DNA of 64,000 bases, taken from Streptomyces sp. NBC_00358 (lineage in GTDB: Bacteria; Actinomycetota; Actinomycetes; Streptomycetales; Streptomycetaceae). The translations under genes were made by a program, and so were the position numbers. The stretch's first letter is position 1; each line of letters opens with the position of its first letter. Where the stretch lies: assembly GCF_036099295.1 (NCBI RefSeq), contig NZ_CP107976.1:3100001-3164000 (forward strand), given 5' to 3'. Below are positions 40,449-49,052 of the stretch, piece by piece. The notes beneath the pieces were generated by a model. The model searched no databases. It had not been told where the DNA came from and saw only the letters and a program-made list of their open reading frames with translations.

Positions 40449-41452
40449 GAGAGCCTCACCCGCGGGTCGGCGGCCGCGTACAGCATGTCCACCAGAAGAT
40501 TTGCGATGACGACGAAGAACGCGGCGAGGAGGGTCACGCCGAGAATCTGCGGCAGGTCGTTGTCGGTGATGCCGTCCACCGCGTACTCGCCGACGCCGTG
40601 CAGAGAGAACACGCTCTCGGTGATCACGGCACCGCCGAGCAGCAGACCGAGGTCCATGCCGAAGACGGTGATGATCGGGGTGAGAGCGGCGCGCAGTCCG
40701 TGCCGGACCACGACCTTGCTCTCGCGCAGGCCCTTGGCGCGGGCCGTGCGGATGAAGTCCTCGTTCATCGTCTCCAGCATGCCCGAGCGGGTGAGCCGCG
40801 CGTAGATGGCGGAGTACAGGAGCGCGAGGGAGCACCACGCGGGGAAGAGCGTGTTGGCCCACTGCGCGGGGTTCTCGGTGAACGGGACGTAGGTGCGGCC
40901 GAAGATCGGCCAGGTGTAGGTGAAGAGCAGCAGCGCCAGGTTGCCCGTGAAGAACATGGGCAGCGAGACACCGGCGAGCGCGACGCCCATGAAGGTGCGG
41001 TCGAAGAACGAGCGCGGCTTGAGCGCGGAGATCACGCCGACGGCCACACCGGACACCAGCCACATCACCGCGGCACCCGCGGCGAGCGAAAGGGTCACCG
41101 GGAGGCGGGAGGTGAGCTGCGGCCAGACGGCCTGGTGGGTCTTGAAGGAGTACCCGAAGCACGGCGCGTCGCAGTGCGCCGTGGTGGGACCCAGGTCATA
41201 GGTCGCGCCGCTGACGATCCCCTTGATGAAGTGCCAGTACTGGACGTAGACGGGCTGGTCCAGACCGAGGTTGTGCTTGACCGCGATGATGTCGGCCTTC
41301 GTCGGGCTCTTCCCGATGTACTGCTGCGCGAGCTGGTCGGCGGTCTGGCCGGCCAGTCTGGGCAGCAGGAAGAAGATGGCGAAGGTGACCGCGGAGACGA
41401 CCAGGAGCAGGATCGCTGCCGCTGCCGTCCGACGGAGGATGTACGAGATCAC
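40445..41452 (-). CDS. Oligopeptide ABC transporter permease, OppB type
   Basis: A 335-residue inner-membrane permease. It begins MISYILRRTAAAAILLLVVS, the classic OppB/DppB start. Six helices follow, with the EAA coupling motif near TARAKGLRESKVVVRHGLRAAL (cut) and AVITESVFSLHGVG. An extra external loop of about 40 residues with two Cys (HCDAPCFG) lies after helix 1. A perfect 14-bp hairpin separates it from the binding-protein gene upstream. Confidence 0.94.
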   Translation of the reverse strand: MISYILRRTAAAAILLLVVSAVTFAIFFLLPRLAGQTADQLAQQYIGKSPTKADIIAVKHNLGLDQPVYVQYWHFIKGIVSGATYDLGPTTAHCDAPCFGYSFKTHQAVWPQLTSRLPVTLSLAAGAAVMWLVSGVAVGVISALKPRSFFDRTFMGVALAGVSLPMFFTGNLALLLFTYTWPIFGRTYVPFTENPAQWANTLFPAWCSLALLYSAIYARLTRSGMLETMNEDFIRTARAKGLRESKVVVRHGLRAALTPIITVFGMDLGLLLGGAVITESVFSLHGVGEYAVDGITDNDLPQILGVTLLAAFFVVIANLLVDMLYAAADPRVRLS

Positions 41453-41464
41453 GGGGATCGGCGC

Positions 41465-41498
41465 TGGTGCCCGCGGGCCGCTAAGCCCGCGGGCACCA
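41465..41498. terminator. Intercistronic hairpin between binding protein and permease
   Basis: TGGTGCCCGCGGGC and GCCCGCGGGCACCA form 14-bp perfect arms with a 6-base loop. It stands 27 bp after the binding-protein stop, inside the operon. It is likely a partial terminator or mRNA-stabilising hairpin that keeps the binding protein in excess. Confidence 0.8.
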
Positions 41499-41524
41499 AT
41501 GCCTTCACCTGCCTTCCGGGGCTG

Positions 41525-43276
41525 CTACTTCTTCGTGGTGCCGATGTTGAGGTAGTCGTACTGACCGCTGAAGGCCGCCGTGGAGACCAGGTTGGTCGCG
41601 TACTGCGGGCGGGCCAGCAGAACCTTGAAGTAGGTCAGCGGCACGAGGACGGCGTCGTCCATGGTCTTCTTGTCGATCTCGGTGTACAGGGCGTTGCGCG
41701 CGGCGTCGTCCTGCGTACCGATGGCCTTCTCAAGAAGGGAGTTGACGTCCTTGTTGTCGTACTGCGACAGGTTGGTGTTACCCGACGCGCCGATCGCGGA
41801 GCCGTTCAGGATCTGCTGCAGGAAGCCGTAGCCGGAGGGCCAGTCGGCACCCCACTGCATCATGATCAGGCCGATGTTCTGCTTCTCGGTGAACTTCGGG
41901 ACACCCGCGTAGTCGGTGAAGTACTTGCCCGACGGGTACTGCTTCAGGGTGGCGTTGATGCCAGCCTTCTTCAGCGAGGCGATGATCGCGGTGGCCGCGT
42001 CGATCTCCTGCGGGCGGTCGCTGCGCGCGGTGATGTTGGTGCTGATGGTCGACTTGCCACAGGCCTTGAGCTGGTCCTTGGCCTTGGCCGCGTCACCCTT
42101 GCTGCCGGCGGACGCGTAGACGTCCGACTTGGCGTAGCCCGGGATGTCCGGCGGGAGGACCGTGGAGGCGATGTCGCCGCGGATCGGGCCGCCCTCGGCG
42201 GTCTGCACCGAGACCTTGTCGATCGCGAACTGCACGGCCTTGCGGCACGCGACGTTGTCGAACGGCTTCACCTTGGTGTTGATCGCCATGTAGACCAGAC
42301 GGCCACCGTAGGTGTTGTCCGTGTTGGCCTTCTTGGCGGCGTCGGTGAGCACCTGCGCCTGGGTCGCGGCCTGGACACCGCCACCACCGAGGTCGATCGC
42401 GTCGCCCGCGAGGACGTCCTTGTCGATCGTCTCGGCGTTGACCTTCAGGTTGACGACGATCTTGTCCGGGTACTGCTTGCGCAGCGGGTCGGTCTTCGCG
42501 TCCCAGTTCTCGTTGCGCACGAGGACGGCCTGCTTGCCGTCGGAGTAGCTCTGGAACTTGTACGAGCCCGAGGACACGATGTTCTTGACGTAGTCGACGC
42601 CGTTGTCCTTGGCCTGCGGGACCGGCGCCGTCTGCGGCGAGGCGACCAGGTAGTCGAACTCCTGGAAGGCGGTCTTCAGGTGGAACACGACGGTCGAGTC
42701 GTCGGGGGTCGCGATCGAGTCGAGGCCCTTGCCGCTCTTGTCCTTGTAGGGACCCTTGTACTTGTCGCCGCCCACGAGGAACTGCTGGAAGTAGTTCGGA
42801 CCGAGGGAGAGCACGTCACGCGCGAAGTTGGAGCGCTCGACCGCGTACTTGACGTCCTTGGACGTGATCGCGGTGCCGTCCTGGTACTTCAGACCCGTAC
42901 GCAGCTTGTACGTCCAGGTCTTGCCGCCGTCGCTCGGGACACCCTTGCCGGCCGCGAGGTCCGGGACGAGGGTGTTGCCCTTCTGGCCGGCGCCGGGCGC
43001 GAACGTCATCAGCGGGCGGGCGTACAACCGGCTGAGGTTGTACATGTACGCGTAGTACGTGTTGCCCGGGTCGAAGGAGTCCGGGACATCGGAGTACTCG
43101 TACGTAACCGTGCCCCCCTTCTTCGCGGAGACGTTGACGAAGTCCTGTGTAGCTGCGTTGGCCCCAGCTGATTTGGCGGTGCCGTCGTTCTTGTTGTCAT
43201 CGGCCTTGCTGCAGCCTGCAACGAGCAGACTCGCGGAGCCGATGGCCGCTATAGCGGCCAGCGCTGACCTTCGCAT
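41525..43276 (-). CDS. Peptide-binding lipoprotein of the ABC transporter
   Basis: A 583-residue SBP_bac_5 lipoprotein. The signal peptide MRRSALAAIAAIGSASLLVAGC (first part) ends in lipobox LVAGC with Cys22. The peptide-binding fold shows SFDPGNTYYAYMYNLSRL (cut), TYKLRTGLKYQDGTAITSKDV (cut) and ALYTEIDKKTMDDAVLVPL near the end. The start at 43276 gives the normal lipoprotein; two upstream in-frame ATGs exist and GGAGGGG lies 12 bases before. It resembles BldKB-type proteins of Streptomyces. Peptide specificity is unknown; nutrition or peptide sensing are both possible. Confidence 0.93.
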   Translation of the reverse strand: MRRSALAAIAAIGSASLLVAGCSKADDNKNDGTAKSAGANAATQDFVNVSAKKGGTVTYEYSDVPDSFDPGNTYYAYMYNLSRLYARPLMTFAPGAGQKGNTLVPDLAAGKGVPSDGGKTWTYKLRTGLKYQDGTAITSKDVKYAVERSNFARDVLSLGPNYFQQFLVGGDKYKGPYKDKSGKGLDSIATPDDSTVVFHLKTAFQEFDYLVASPQTAPVPQAKDNGVDYVKNIVSSGSYKFQSYSDGKQAVLVRNENWDAKTDPLRKQYPDKIVVNLKVNAETIDKDVLAGDAIDLGGGGVQAATQAQVLTDAAKKANTDNTYGGRLVYMAINTKVKPFDNVACRKAVQFAIDKVSVQTAEGGPIRGDIASTVLPPDIPGYAKSDVYASAGSKGDAAKAKDQLKACGKSTISTNITARSDRPQEIDAATAIIASLKKAGINATLKQYPSGKYFTDYAGVPKFTEKQNIGLIMMQWGADWPSGYGFLQQILNGSAIGASGNTNLSQYDNKDVNSLLEKAIGTQDDAARNALYTEIDKKTMDDAVLVPLTYFKVLLARPQYATNLVSTAAFSGQYDYLNIGTTKK

Positions 43277-43335
43277 GATGGGCGGGTTCCCCTCCATTGT
43301 CGGAAACTTGATGTTCTCTCGGTATGCGGCAGGCA

Positions 43336-44334
43336 TCAGCGGCTGCGCGGGTCGAGAGCGTCGCGGAGACCGTCGCCGAGCAGGTTGAAGGCGAGGACGG
43401 TCACGAAGATGGCGAGGCCGGGCACGATCATGAACTGCGGGTCGACCTGGTAGTAGGTGACCGCTTCCCTGAGCATGCCGCCCCAGGATGCCTGCGGGGG
43501 CTGGATGCCGACCCCGAGGAAGCTCAGGGACGCCTCGAAGAGGATGTTGGTCGGGATGAGCAGCGTCGAGTAGACGATGATCGGGCCGACCAGGTTGGGC
43601 AGCAGCTCCCGGAAGACGATGTACGGGCCCCTGGCGCCCATGCCCCGGGAGGCGTCCACGAATTCCCGCTCACGCAGGGCGAGCGTCTGGCCTCGGACGA
43701 TCCGGCCCAGGTAGGGCCAGTTGAAGAAGCCGATCACGAAGATCAGGACGCTCAGGTGGAGCGGGAGCCCTTCGAGGCCGAACGCGCCGCCCTGCAGGGT
43801 GGCGGAGATGGCGATCGCGAAGAGCAGGAGGGGGAAAGCGAGGAAGGTGTCCATCAGGCGGCTGATGATCGAGTCGACCCGCCCGCCGTAGAAGCCCGCG
43901 ACGACGCCCAGGATCGCGCCGATCACGTTCGACAGGATGGTGGCTCCGAAGGCGACCACCAGCGACACCCAGGAGCCCTCCAGGACCCGGGTGGCCAGGT
44001 CACGCCCGAACTTCGGGTCGACACCGAGCGGGTGATCCGCGCTCATGCCACCCGAACCGCCCTTGGGGAGCGAGGTGTTGGCGTCGATCAGGTCCTGGTG
44101 GAAGGCGTTCGGGTCCAGCCCCAGCATCGACTGGATGGGCCGGGCGAGGATAGCCATCAGGATGAGCAGCACGACGATGGCGCCGCCGGCGACCGCCACC
44201 TTGTCGCGCTTGAAGCGCGTCCAGGCGATCTGTCCCAGGGAACGGCCCTCGATCTGCCCCTTGCCGACTCCGGCAAGCACAGCCTCTGGCTGCGCTTCCG
44301 TTGCCGCCGCGGTGGTCTCGATCGGTGCGGTCAC
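43336..44334 (-). CDS. Oligopeptide ABC transporter permease, OppC type
   Basis: A 332-residue permease, first gene of the operon. A cytoplasmic head of about 50 residues leads to WTRFKRDKVAVAGGAIVVLLI (cut), an external segment with DHPLGVDPKFGRDLATRVLEG (cut), and the EAA loop EFVDASRGMGARGPYIVFRELLPN (cut). The GTG start at 44334 is chosen because GAGAGGGG lies 10 bases upstream; an alternative GTG at 44400 has a poor site. The order C-A-B-D-F, with the binding protein second, is typical of this Streptomyces transporter type. Confidence 0.92.
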   Translation of the reverse strand: MTAPIETTAAATEAQPEAVLAGVGKGQIEGRSLGQIAWTRFKRDKVAVAGGAIVVLLILMAILARPIQSMLGLDPNAFHQDLIDANTSLPKGGSGGMSADHPLGVDPKFGRDLATRVLEGSWVSLVVAFGATILSNVIGAILGVVAGFYGGRVDSIISRLMDTFLAFPLLLFAIAISATLQGGAFGLEGLPLHLSVLIFVIGFFNWPYLGRIVRGQTLALREREFVDASRGMGARGPYIVFRELLPNLVGPIIVYSTLLIPTNILFEASLSFLGVGIQPPQASWGGMLREAVTYYQVDPQFMIVPGLAIFVTVLAFNLLGDGLRDALDPRSR

Positions 44335-44818
44335 AGTGACCCGACCCCTCTCGCCGGTGGTGACCGGCCTACGCCTGCCGCTGTCTGCGGCTTGGTTCAC
44401 TTGCTCGCCGGGATGTTGACCGCAGATGGTGCGGTCCGGTGACCCGGCTGATGATTCGATGTTTCGACTTGCACTCGCTCACAGGATCGATGACCCCGTG
44501 TCTGATGGGCGAGTCTTCAGTGCCGCCACGATCAGGTGCCAGGCCCCATGGAGAAACTATGCGCAACCGTGATGCTTGTTGGGGGATTCCGTTATCCGAA
44601 CAGTGGGTAACGGCAGTCGGACGTCTGATATTTGACCGCGAAAGGTCCATCAGCGCCCTTTAGGTCGGAAGTTGCACCAAATTAGGACAACTGGTGCATA
44701 CGTCCGCTTCCCCGCAGGTCAGCAGCACGACACGCACGACACCGGAGGCTCGTGCGCAGCTTCATGATGCCAGCCGAACTCGCACTGACTTACGACAGGT
44801 CCGCGATTCGGGACGCTC
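44335..44818. other. 484-bp gene-free promoter region of the peptide transporter operon
   Basis: No convincing gene is present; a 93-codon leftward frame at 44369-44650 lacks coding-like composition. The region is AT-richer than its surroundings, especially 44590-44700, and contains a perfect 7-bp inverted repeat at 44673-44698. It is where the operon promoter must lie, since the upstream SseB-like gene is read in the same direction. Confidence 0.7.
44673..44698. promoter_or_regulatory. Inverted repeat TGCACCA-N12-TGGTGCA
   Basis: Perfect 7-base arms flank an AT-rich 12-base centre. It lies about 340 bp upstream of the first transporter gene and 120 bp after the SseB-like gene. A regulator site is more likely than a terminator because the loop is long and AT-rich. 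Confidence 0.45.
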
Positions 44819-45658
44819 TCAGTAGCCGCCGCGGGCCGGCGGATAGCCGTAGCCGCCCGCCATCGGAGCCTGCGCGGGGGCCGCGTGCGCCTCACGGTCG
44901 TAGAACGGCCGGGCATGGGCGCGCAGCCACATCGCCACGGGGTCGAACTCGTCCGACATCGCGACGGTCGAGACGGGCAGGCCGTCCGGGACCGCGCCGA
45001 TGGACTGCTGCATCATCGCCCGCACCGAGTCCACGGCGGGCGGCGAAGTGTCGTACACATCAAGGCCGATGGCGAGATACGGCGACCCGAGCGCGGGCTG
45101 GACCCAGGCGCGGCGCAACGAGCGCACGGCCGGGGTCAGATGCGCGTTCTGCGTCAACAGGGCGTAGAACTGCGGGATTTCGATGCCGGGCTCGGAGAGC
45201 CGGAGCGGACCGGCGGGCTGCCGTTCCAGGCCGGTGGCGATCCGGCGCAGATCCAGCCAGGGGATTCCGAGGCCGCCGCCGGGGGCGTGCGGGTTGAGCC
45301 AGAGGCCGAACTGGTCGGGGTACAGGGTGCGGGCGACGTCCAGCCCGTCCACGACCTCGTACGAGCGGTTCCAGCCGCTGGCCGAGAGTTCCTGGGCCGA
45401 GGTCACGCAGGGCGCGTACCCGAAGCCTTCCACCTGCATGTTTCCGTACTGGGCGTCCGGTGAGCCGGCCTGGCCGTGCCAGAGCAGCATCCAGACCTGG
45501 CCGGACGACGGGGTCGCGAGCGCGCGAAGGAGCGCCTCGTAGGCGTCATAACGCCCGGGTGTGACCTGGCGCAGCATGTGCTCGACCTGCCCGGCCGCGG
45601 CCGTGCCCGACGCGCTCACCCTCAACCGCCCCTTCGCGAACAATTCACGACGACTCAT
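44819..45658 (-). CDS. SseB-like protein (enhanced serine sensitivity family) 1
   Basis: A 279-residue cytosolic protein. I recognise the SseB family pattern: an N-terminal SseB domain (YEALLRALATPSSGQVWMLLW, cut; YPDQFGLWLNPHAPGGGLGIPW, cut) and an SseB C-terminal domain around LRRAWVQPALGSPYLAIGLDVYD and a final MWLRAHARPFYDRE. A Pro/Gly/Tyr tail ends it. The family is named after the E. coli gene whose overexpression raises serine sensitivity; the biochemical role is unknown. A related gene lies just upstream and the glycine/serine catabolic genes follow within 3 kb, which fits the name. Confidence 0.66.
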   Translation of the reverse strand: MSRRELFAKGRLRVSASGTAAAGQVEHMLRQVTPGRYDAYEALLRALATPSSGQVWMLLWHGQAGSPDAQYGNMQVEGFGYAPCVTSAQELSASGWNRSYEVVDGLDVARTLYPDQFGLWLNPHAPGGGLGIPWLDLRRIATGLERQPAGPLRLSEPGIEIPQFYALLTQNAHLTPAVRSLRRAWVQPALGSPYLAIGLDVYDTSPPAVDSVRAMMQQSIGAVPDGLPVSTVAMSDEFDPVAMWLRAHARPFYDREAHAAPAQAPMAGGYGYPPARGGY

Positions 45659-45785
45659 CCCTTGTGCCCGAGGCCCCGGCCGCGAACATGCGTCAACACC
45701 TCGACCAGGCCATGAAACCAGCTTATGCGGCGATCGCGCTCCGCCGGGGGAAGCAGTCGAGAGCCGGGGCCCACCGCGCGAGGTC

Positions 45786-45827
45786 GTCCGAAAGGCCGTG
45801 CGGGGCCGGGCGCACGGCCTTTCGGAC
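45786..45827. terminator. Perfect 17-bp hairpin between the two SseB-like genes
   Basis: GTCCGAAAGGCCGTGCG pairs perfectly with CGCACGGCCTTTCGGAC around an 8-base loop, 20 bp after the stop of the upstream SseB-like gene. It is one of the longest hairpins in the window. Confidence 0.85.
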
Positions 45828-45847
45828 GCTCTCGGGGCGGGCGCCGT

Positions 45848-46624
45848 TCAGTGACCGTGCTGGTAGAAGGGGCGCACCTGGGCCCGCATCCAGTCGGCGA
45901 CCGGGTCCTGCGTCACGTCGAGGAGGACCAGGTTCACCGGAATGTTCATCGGGACGCGGCCGAGGGCGCGGCCCAGGGCGTCCAGCGGCAGGGTGCGGGC
46001 CTCGCCCTCCCACAGCGAGAGTTCGACGCCGATGAACATGACCGGATCGTCGCCCTCGATGCTGGCCAGGCAGCGGCGGGCGCTCAGCACCACGCCGGTC
46101 CCGGCGAACTCGGCCGAGGCCGCGGCCAGGAAGTCCATCGGGTCGTCCTGCCAGTCGGGCTCGAAGAGCCGCACCCGGCCACCGCTGGCCGAGCCGTCCA
46201 GCGGGGTCCGGCCGGACCGGCACAGCTCGGCGACGGCGGGCGGCGGCAGCGGTACGCCGACCACGCCGTCCGGGTTGACCAGGATGCCGACCTGCGGCGG
46301 AAGTCCTCGGGCGAACTCGACGGCAGGCGCGATCGTGTACGACATGTGGCCACCGGTGACCTGCCGGAACTGCTCCTCGGAGCTGAACACGGGGACGTAC
46401 ACCTGCCCCCCGACGTCGATCGTGGGCAGATCGAGCGGGCCGCTCTGCGGGCCGCCGCCGTTGGGCAGCGGCACCCAGAGGAAACTGCGGCCGAGCACCT
46501 CGACGATACGAGCGCCCCCCGAAGGCCCCGAGGGCATGCCGAAGGAGGCGGACAACACCTCCTCCAGCTCGTTGCCGGGCCAACCGCCGTGCGGATGGGG
46601 GTGCGCCTGTGCAGGAAAGTCCAT
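45848..46624 (-). CDS. SseB-like protein (enhanced serine sensitivity family) 2
   Basis: A 258-residue paralogue-like neighbour. After a His/Pro-rich head come NELEEVLSASFG, a SseB core with VYVPVFSSEEQFRQVTGG, and AVEFARGLPPQVGILVNPDG (cut), the family's typical stretch. The C-terminal domain has FIGVELSLWEGEARTLPLDALG (cut) and, like the neighbour, ends with DWMRAQVRPFYQ. The shared ending (MWLRAHARPFY / DWMRAQVRPFY) shows that both proteins belong to one family. The long hairpin after it suggests separate transcription from the downstream copy. Confidence 0.7.
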   Translation of the reverse strand: MDFPAQAHPHPHGGWPGNELEEVLSASFGMPSGPSGGARIVEVLGRSFLWVPLPNGGGPQSGPLDLPTIDVGGQVYVPVFSSEEQFRQVTGGHMSYTIAPAVEFARGLPPQVGILVNPDGVVGVPLPPPAVAELCRSGRTPLDGSASGGRVRLFEPDWQDDPMDFLAAASAEFAGTGVVLSARRCLASIEGDDPVMFIGVELSLWEGEARTLPLDALGRALGRVPMNIPVNLVLLDVTQDPVADWMRAQVRPFYQHGH

Positions 46625-46687
46625 CTGTCTACCGCCCGCTTCGAACCACTGTTCCGGCTGGAAAGATTAATGCGCCACCGTGACCGG

Positions 46688-47356
46688 TCAGTGGCCGAAG
46701 TCGATCCTGCCCAGCACGTCCGCCGCGTCCCGGTCGATGAGCACCGCCGAACCGCACCCCGCGGGCAGGTCGCCCCGCTCGACGGAACGCAGCAGCCGGG
46801 CGGCCGCGCCGCGATGGCGGGCGAAGGCGTAGCGCGAGACGCCGCGGCCGCGCTCGCGCTGGCCGTCCAGCGCGGTGCCCGGCGGGACGTCGAGCAGCAG
46901 CAGGTGCAGCGCGCCGCCCCGGCGCCGGGCCTCGCGGGCGAGCCAGCGGCGCACCCAGGCCTGCGTGCCGCAGTCGTGCACGACGAGTGGGCCGCCCCCG
47001 CGCAGCGCGCGGCGCAGCCCGGCGTAGTGCGCGAGGCGGACGAGCGGGCGGTAGACCACGTACGGCAGCAGGCGGGCCGCCCGGCCCTCCCAGCGGTCGC
47101 GGGTGTCCTGCGAGTCGACCCGCGTGCCCCGCACGGCCCGCCGCATCAGCGTCGACTTGCCGCTGCCGGGCAGCCCGGTGACCACGACGAGGTCGCGCGC
47201 CCCGAAGCGCAGACCGTGCGGGCTGCGTCCGGCCCGGTCGCGGAGGTCCCGGACGACGGCCGCCGGAAGCGGGCCGCGCACCTCCCGGGCCGGTGCGCCG
47301 GGCTGCTCGGGCAGCGCGAGACCCGAGGCCGTCGCGTACGCCGTGGTCCTGTTCAC
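46688..47356 (-). CDS. P-loop ATP-binding (kinase-like) protein
   Basis: A 222-residue protein with one P-loop, VVVTGLPGSGKST, at about residues 60-72, of the AAA_33/zeta-toxin-like nucleotide kinase type. After it come many basic residues and a strand LHLLLLDVPPGTALDGQRERGR (cut) carrying the lid-like Arg residues. The GTG start has GGGGAGG 9 bases upstream; the longer frame upstream is antisense to the riboswitch and is not real. The substrate is unknown. It is divergent from the glycine riboswitch, with promoters sharing about 180 bp. Confidence 0.72.
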   Translation of the reverse strand: MNRTTAYATASGLALPEQPGAPAREVRGPLPAAVVRDLRDRAGRSPHGLRFGARDLVVVTGLPGSGKSTLMRRAVRGTRVDSQDTRDRWEGRAARLLPYVVYRPLVRLAHYAGLRRALRGGGPLVVHDCGTQAWVRRWLAREARRRGGALHLLLLDVPPGTALDGQRERGRGVSRYAFARHRGAAARLLRSVERGDLPAGCGSAVLIDRDAADVLGRIDFGH

Positions 47357-47536
47357 CGTGACCGTCCTCCCCTTGGGTGTGGAGTCCCATCCCCGTCGAC
47401 TGTAAAGAGAAGGTAATGCCCGGCGCCTCCCCTTTTCATGCGCGGACTGCCACAGCCCGGTTACAGATGCCGGGCTGCCGGGATCGGACGGCGCGTGCGA
47501 TGATGGCCGCGCCAACTGCATACCGGCCGCTTGAAT

Positions 47537-47734
47537 CCGCGCGGGAGAGTCCTGGGTACGTGTACCCGGGCGCCGAAGGAGCAAGTCCCTCCCTTGAATC
47601 TCTCAGGCCCCGTTACCGCGCGGGCGAGGCACATCTGAAAAGCGGGCCGCTCACCGGTGGCTCCACCCAAGGTGCAAGTCAGGACCACCATTTCGTGGGG
47701 TCTTGATGAACCTCTCAGGTTCCGATGACAGATG
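47537..47734 (+). promoter_or_regulatory. Tandem glycine riboswitch
   Basis: Two glycine aptamers precede gcvT. The first (47537-47623) is closed by CCGCGCGG pairing with CCGCGCGG and contains GAGAGT, the conserved GCGCCGAAGGAGCAA and CTCTCAGGC. The second (47632-47734) is closed by CATCTG/CAGATG and contains GGTGCAAGTC and CCTCTCAGGTTCCGATGACAG. Spacing by 8 bases is normal for cooperative tandem aptamers. Known members switch ON glycine cleavage genes when glycine is high. Here control may be at the gcvT ribosome site, as no clear terminator follows. Confidence 0.95.
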
Positions 47735-47775
47735 GGGAGGAACGACCTCGCCGTCATGCCTTGGGAGCCAGACCG

Positions 47776-48894
47776 ATGAGCAGCACCGCACCCCGTCACA
47801 CCGCGCTCGATGCCCTGCATCGCTCACTCGGCGCGACGATGACCGACTTCGCAGGCTGGGACATGCCCCTGCGCTACGGCTCCGAGCGCGACGAGCACCT
47901 CGCCGTCCGCACGAAGGCCGGCCTCTTCGACCTCTCCCACATGGGCGAGATCACCGTCACCGGCCCCCAGGCCGCGGCGCTCCTGAACCACGCGCTGGTC
48001 GGCAACATCGCCACCGTCGGCGTCGGCCGCGCCCGCTACACCATGATCTGCCAGGAGGACGGCGGCATCCTGGACGACCTGATCGTCTACCGGCTCGCCG
48101 ACGACGAGTACATGGTGGTCGCGAACGCCTCCAACGCCCAGGTGGTGCTGGACGCGCTGACCGGGCGCGCAACCGGTTTCGACGCCGTGGTGCGCGACGA
48201 CCGTGACGCGTACGCGCTGATCGCCGTGCAGGGACCCGAGTCCCCCGGCATCCTCAAGTCGGTCACCGACGCGGACCTGGACGGCCTGAAGTACTACGCG
48301 GGCCTGCCGGGCACGGTGGCCGGGGTTCCGGCCCTGATCGCCCGCACCGGCTACACCGGCGAGGACGGCTTCGAGCTGTTCGTCGCTCCCGCCGACGCCG
48401 AGAAGGTGTGGCAGGCGCTGACCGACGCGGGCACCCCGGCCGGGCTGGTCCCCTGCGGTCTGTCGTGCCGCGACACGCTGCGCCTGGAGGCCGGCATGCC
48501 GCTGTACGGGCACGAGCTGACCACCGCGCTGACCCCCTTCGACGCCGGTCTCGGCCGGGTCGTGAAGTTCGAGAAGGAGGGGGACTTTGTGGGGCGCCAG
48601 GCCCTGACCGAAGCCGCCGAGCGCGCCGCTTCCGAGCCGCCGCGCGTCCTCGTCGGCCTGATCGCCGAGGGCCGTCGCGTGCCGCGCGCCGGGTTCCCGG
48701 TCGTCTCCGACGGCCAGGTGATCGGCGAGGTCACCTCCGGCGCCCCGTCCCCGACCCTGGGCAAGCCGATCGCCATGGCGTACGTCGACGCCGCGCACGC
48801 CGCGCCGGGCACCGCCGGTGTCGGTGTGGACATCCGGGGCAGCCACGAGCCGTACGAGGTCGTGGCGCTGCCGTTCTACAAGCGCCAGAAGTGA
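47776..48894 (+). CDS. gcvT: Glycine cleavage system T protein (aminomethyltransferase)
   Basis: GcvT, 372 residues, takes the aminomethyl group from lipoylated GcvH, releases ammonia, and gives methylene-tetrahydrofolate. Family motifs are MTDFAGWDMPLRYG, RTKAGLFDLSHMGE, ARTGYTGEDGFELF and SCRDTLRLEAGMPLYGHEL (cut). The C-terminal barrel includes GRQAL and LPFYK. The ATG has GGGAG at 8 bases, just after the riboswitch. gcvP is not in the window; in Streptomyces it is at another locus as I recall. Confidence 0.97.
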   Translation: MSSTAPRHTALDALHRSLGATMTDFAGWDMPLRYGSERDEHLAVRTKAGLFDLSHMGEITVTGPQAAALLNHALVGNIATVGVGRARYTMICQEDGGILDDLIVYRLADDEYMVVANASNAQVVLDALTGRATGFDAVVRDDRDAYALIAVQGPESPGILKSVTDADLDGLKYYAGLPGTVAGVPALIARTGYTGEDGFELFVAPADAEKVWQALTDAGTPAGLVPCGLSCRDTLRLEAGMPLYGHELTTALTPFDAGLGRVVKFEKEGDFVGRQALTEAAERAASEPPRVLVGLIAEGRRVPRAGFPVVSDGQVIGEVTSGAPSPTLGKPIAMAYVDAAHAAPGTAGVGVDIRGSHEPYEVVALPFYKRQK

Positions 48895-49052
48895 CACCGG
48901 TCCGGCCGGGCCGGACATGACACGGCGGTCCGCCGGGCGCCTGCGCCGACGTGCGGCCCCGTCGGACGTCGCACGTGATGCCGGGCACATCCGCCCGGAT
49001 CACCCATGCTTCCCTCCATCAGCACTCCCACGCGTACAGGAGAATTCAGGCC

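Noticed and set aside
40598..43171. A rightward frame of 857 codons opposite the peptide transporter genes
   Set aside because: It covers two unrelated real genes and their hairpin gap, with low-complexity Val/Leu/Gly/Arg sequence and no domain.
44369..44650. A leftward 93-codon frame in the transporter promoter region
   Set aside because: It lies in AT-richer DNA, has no ribosome site or family likeness, and spans probable regulatory elements.
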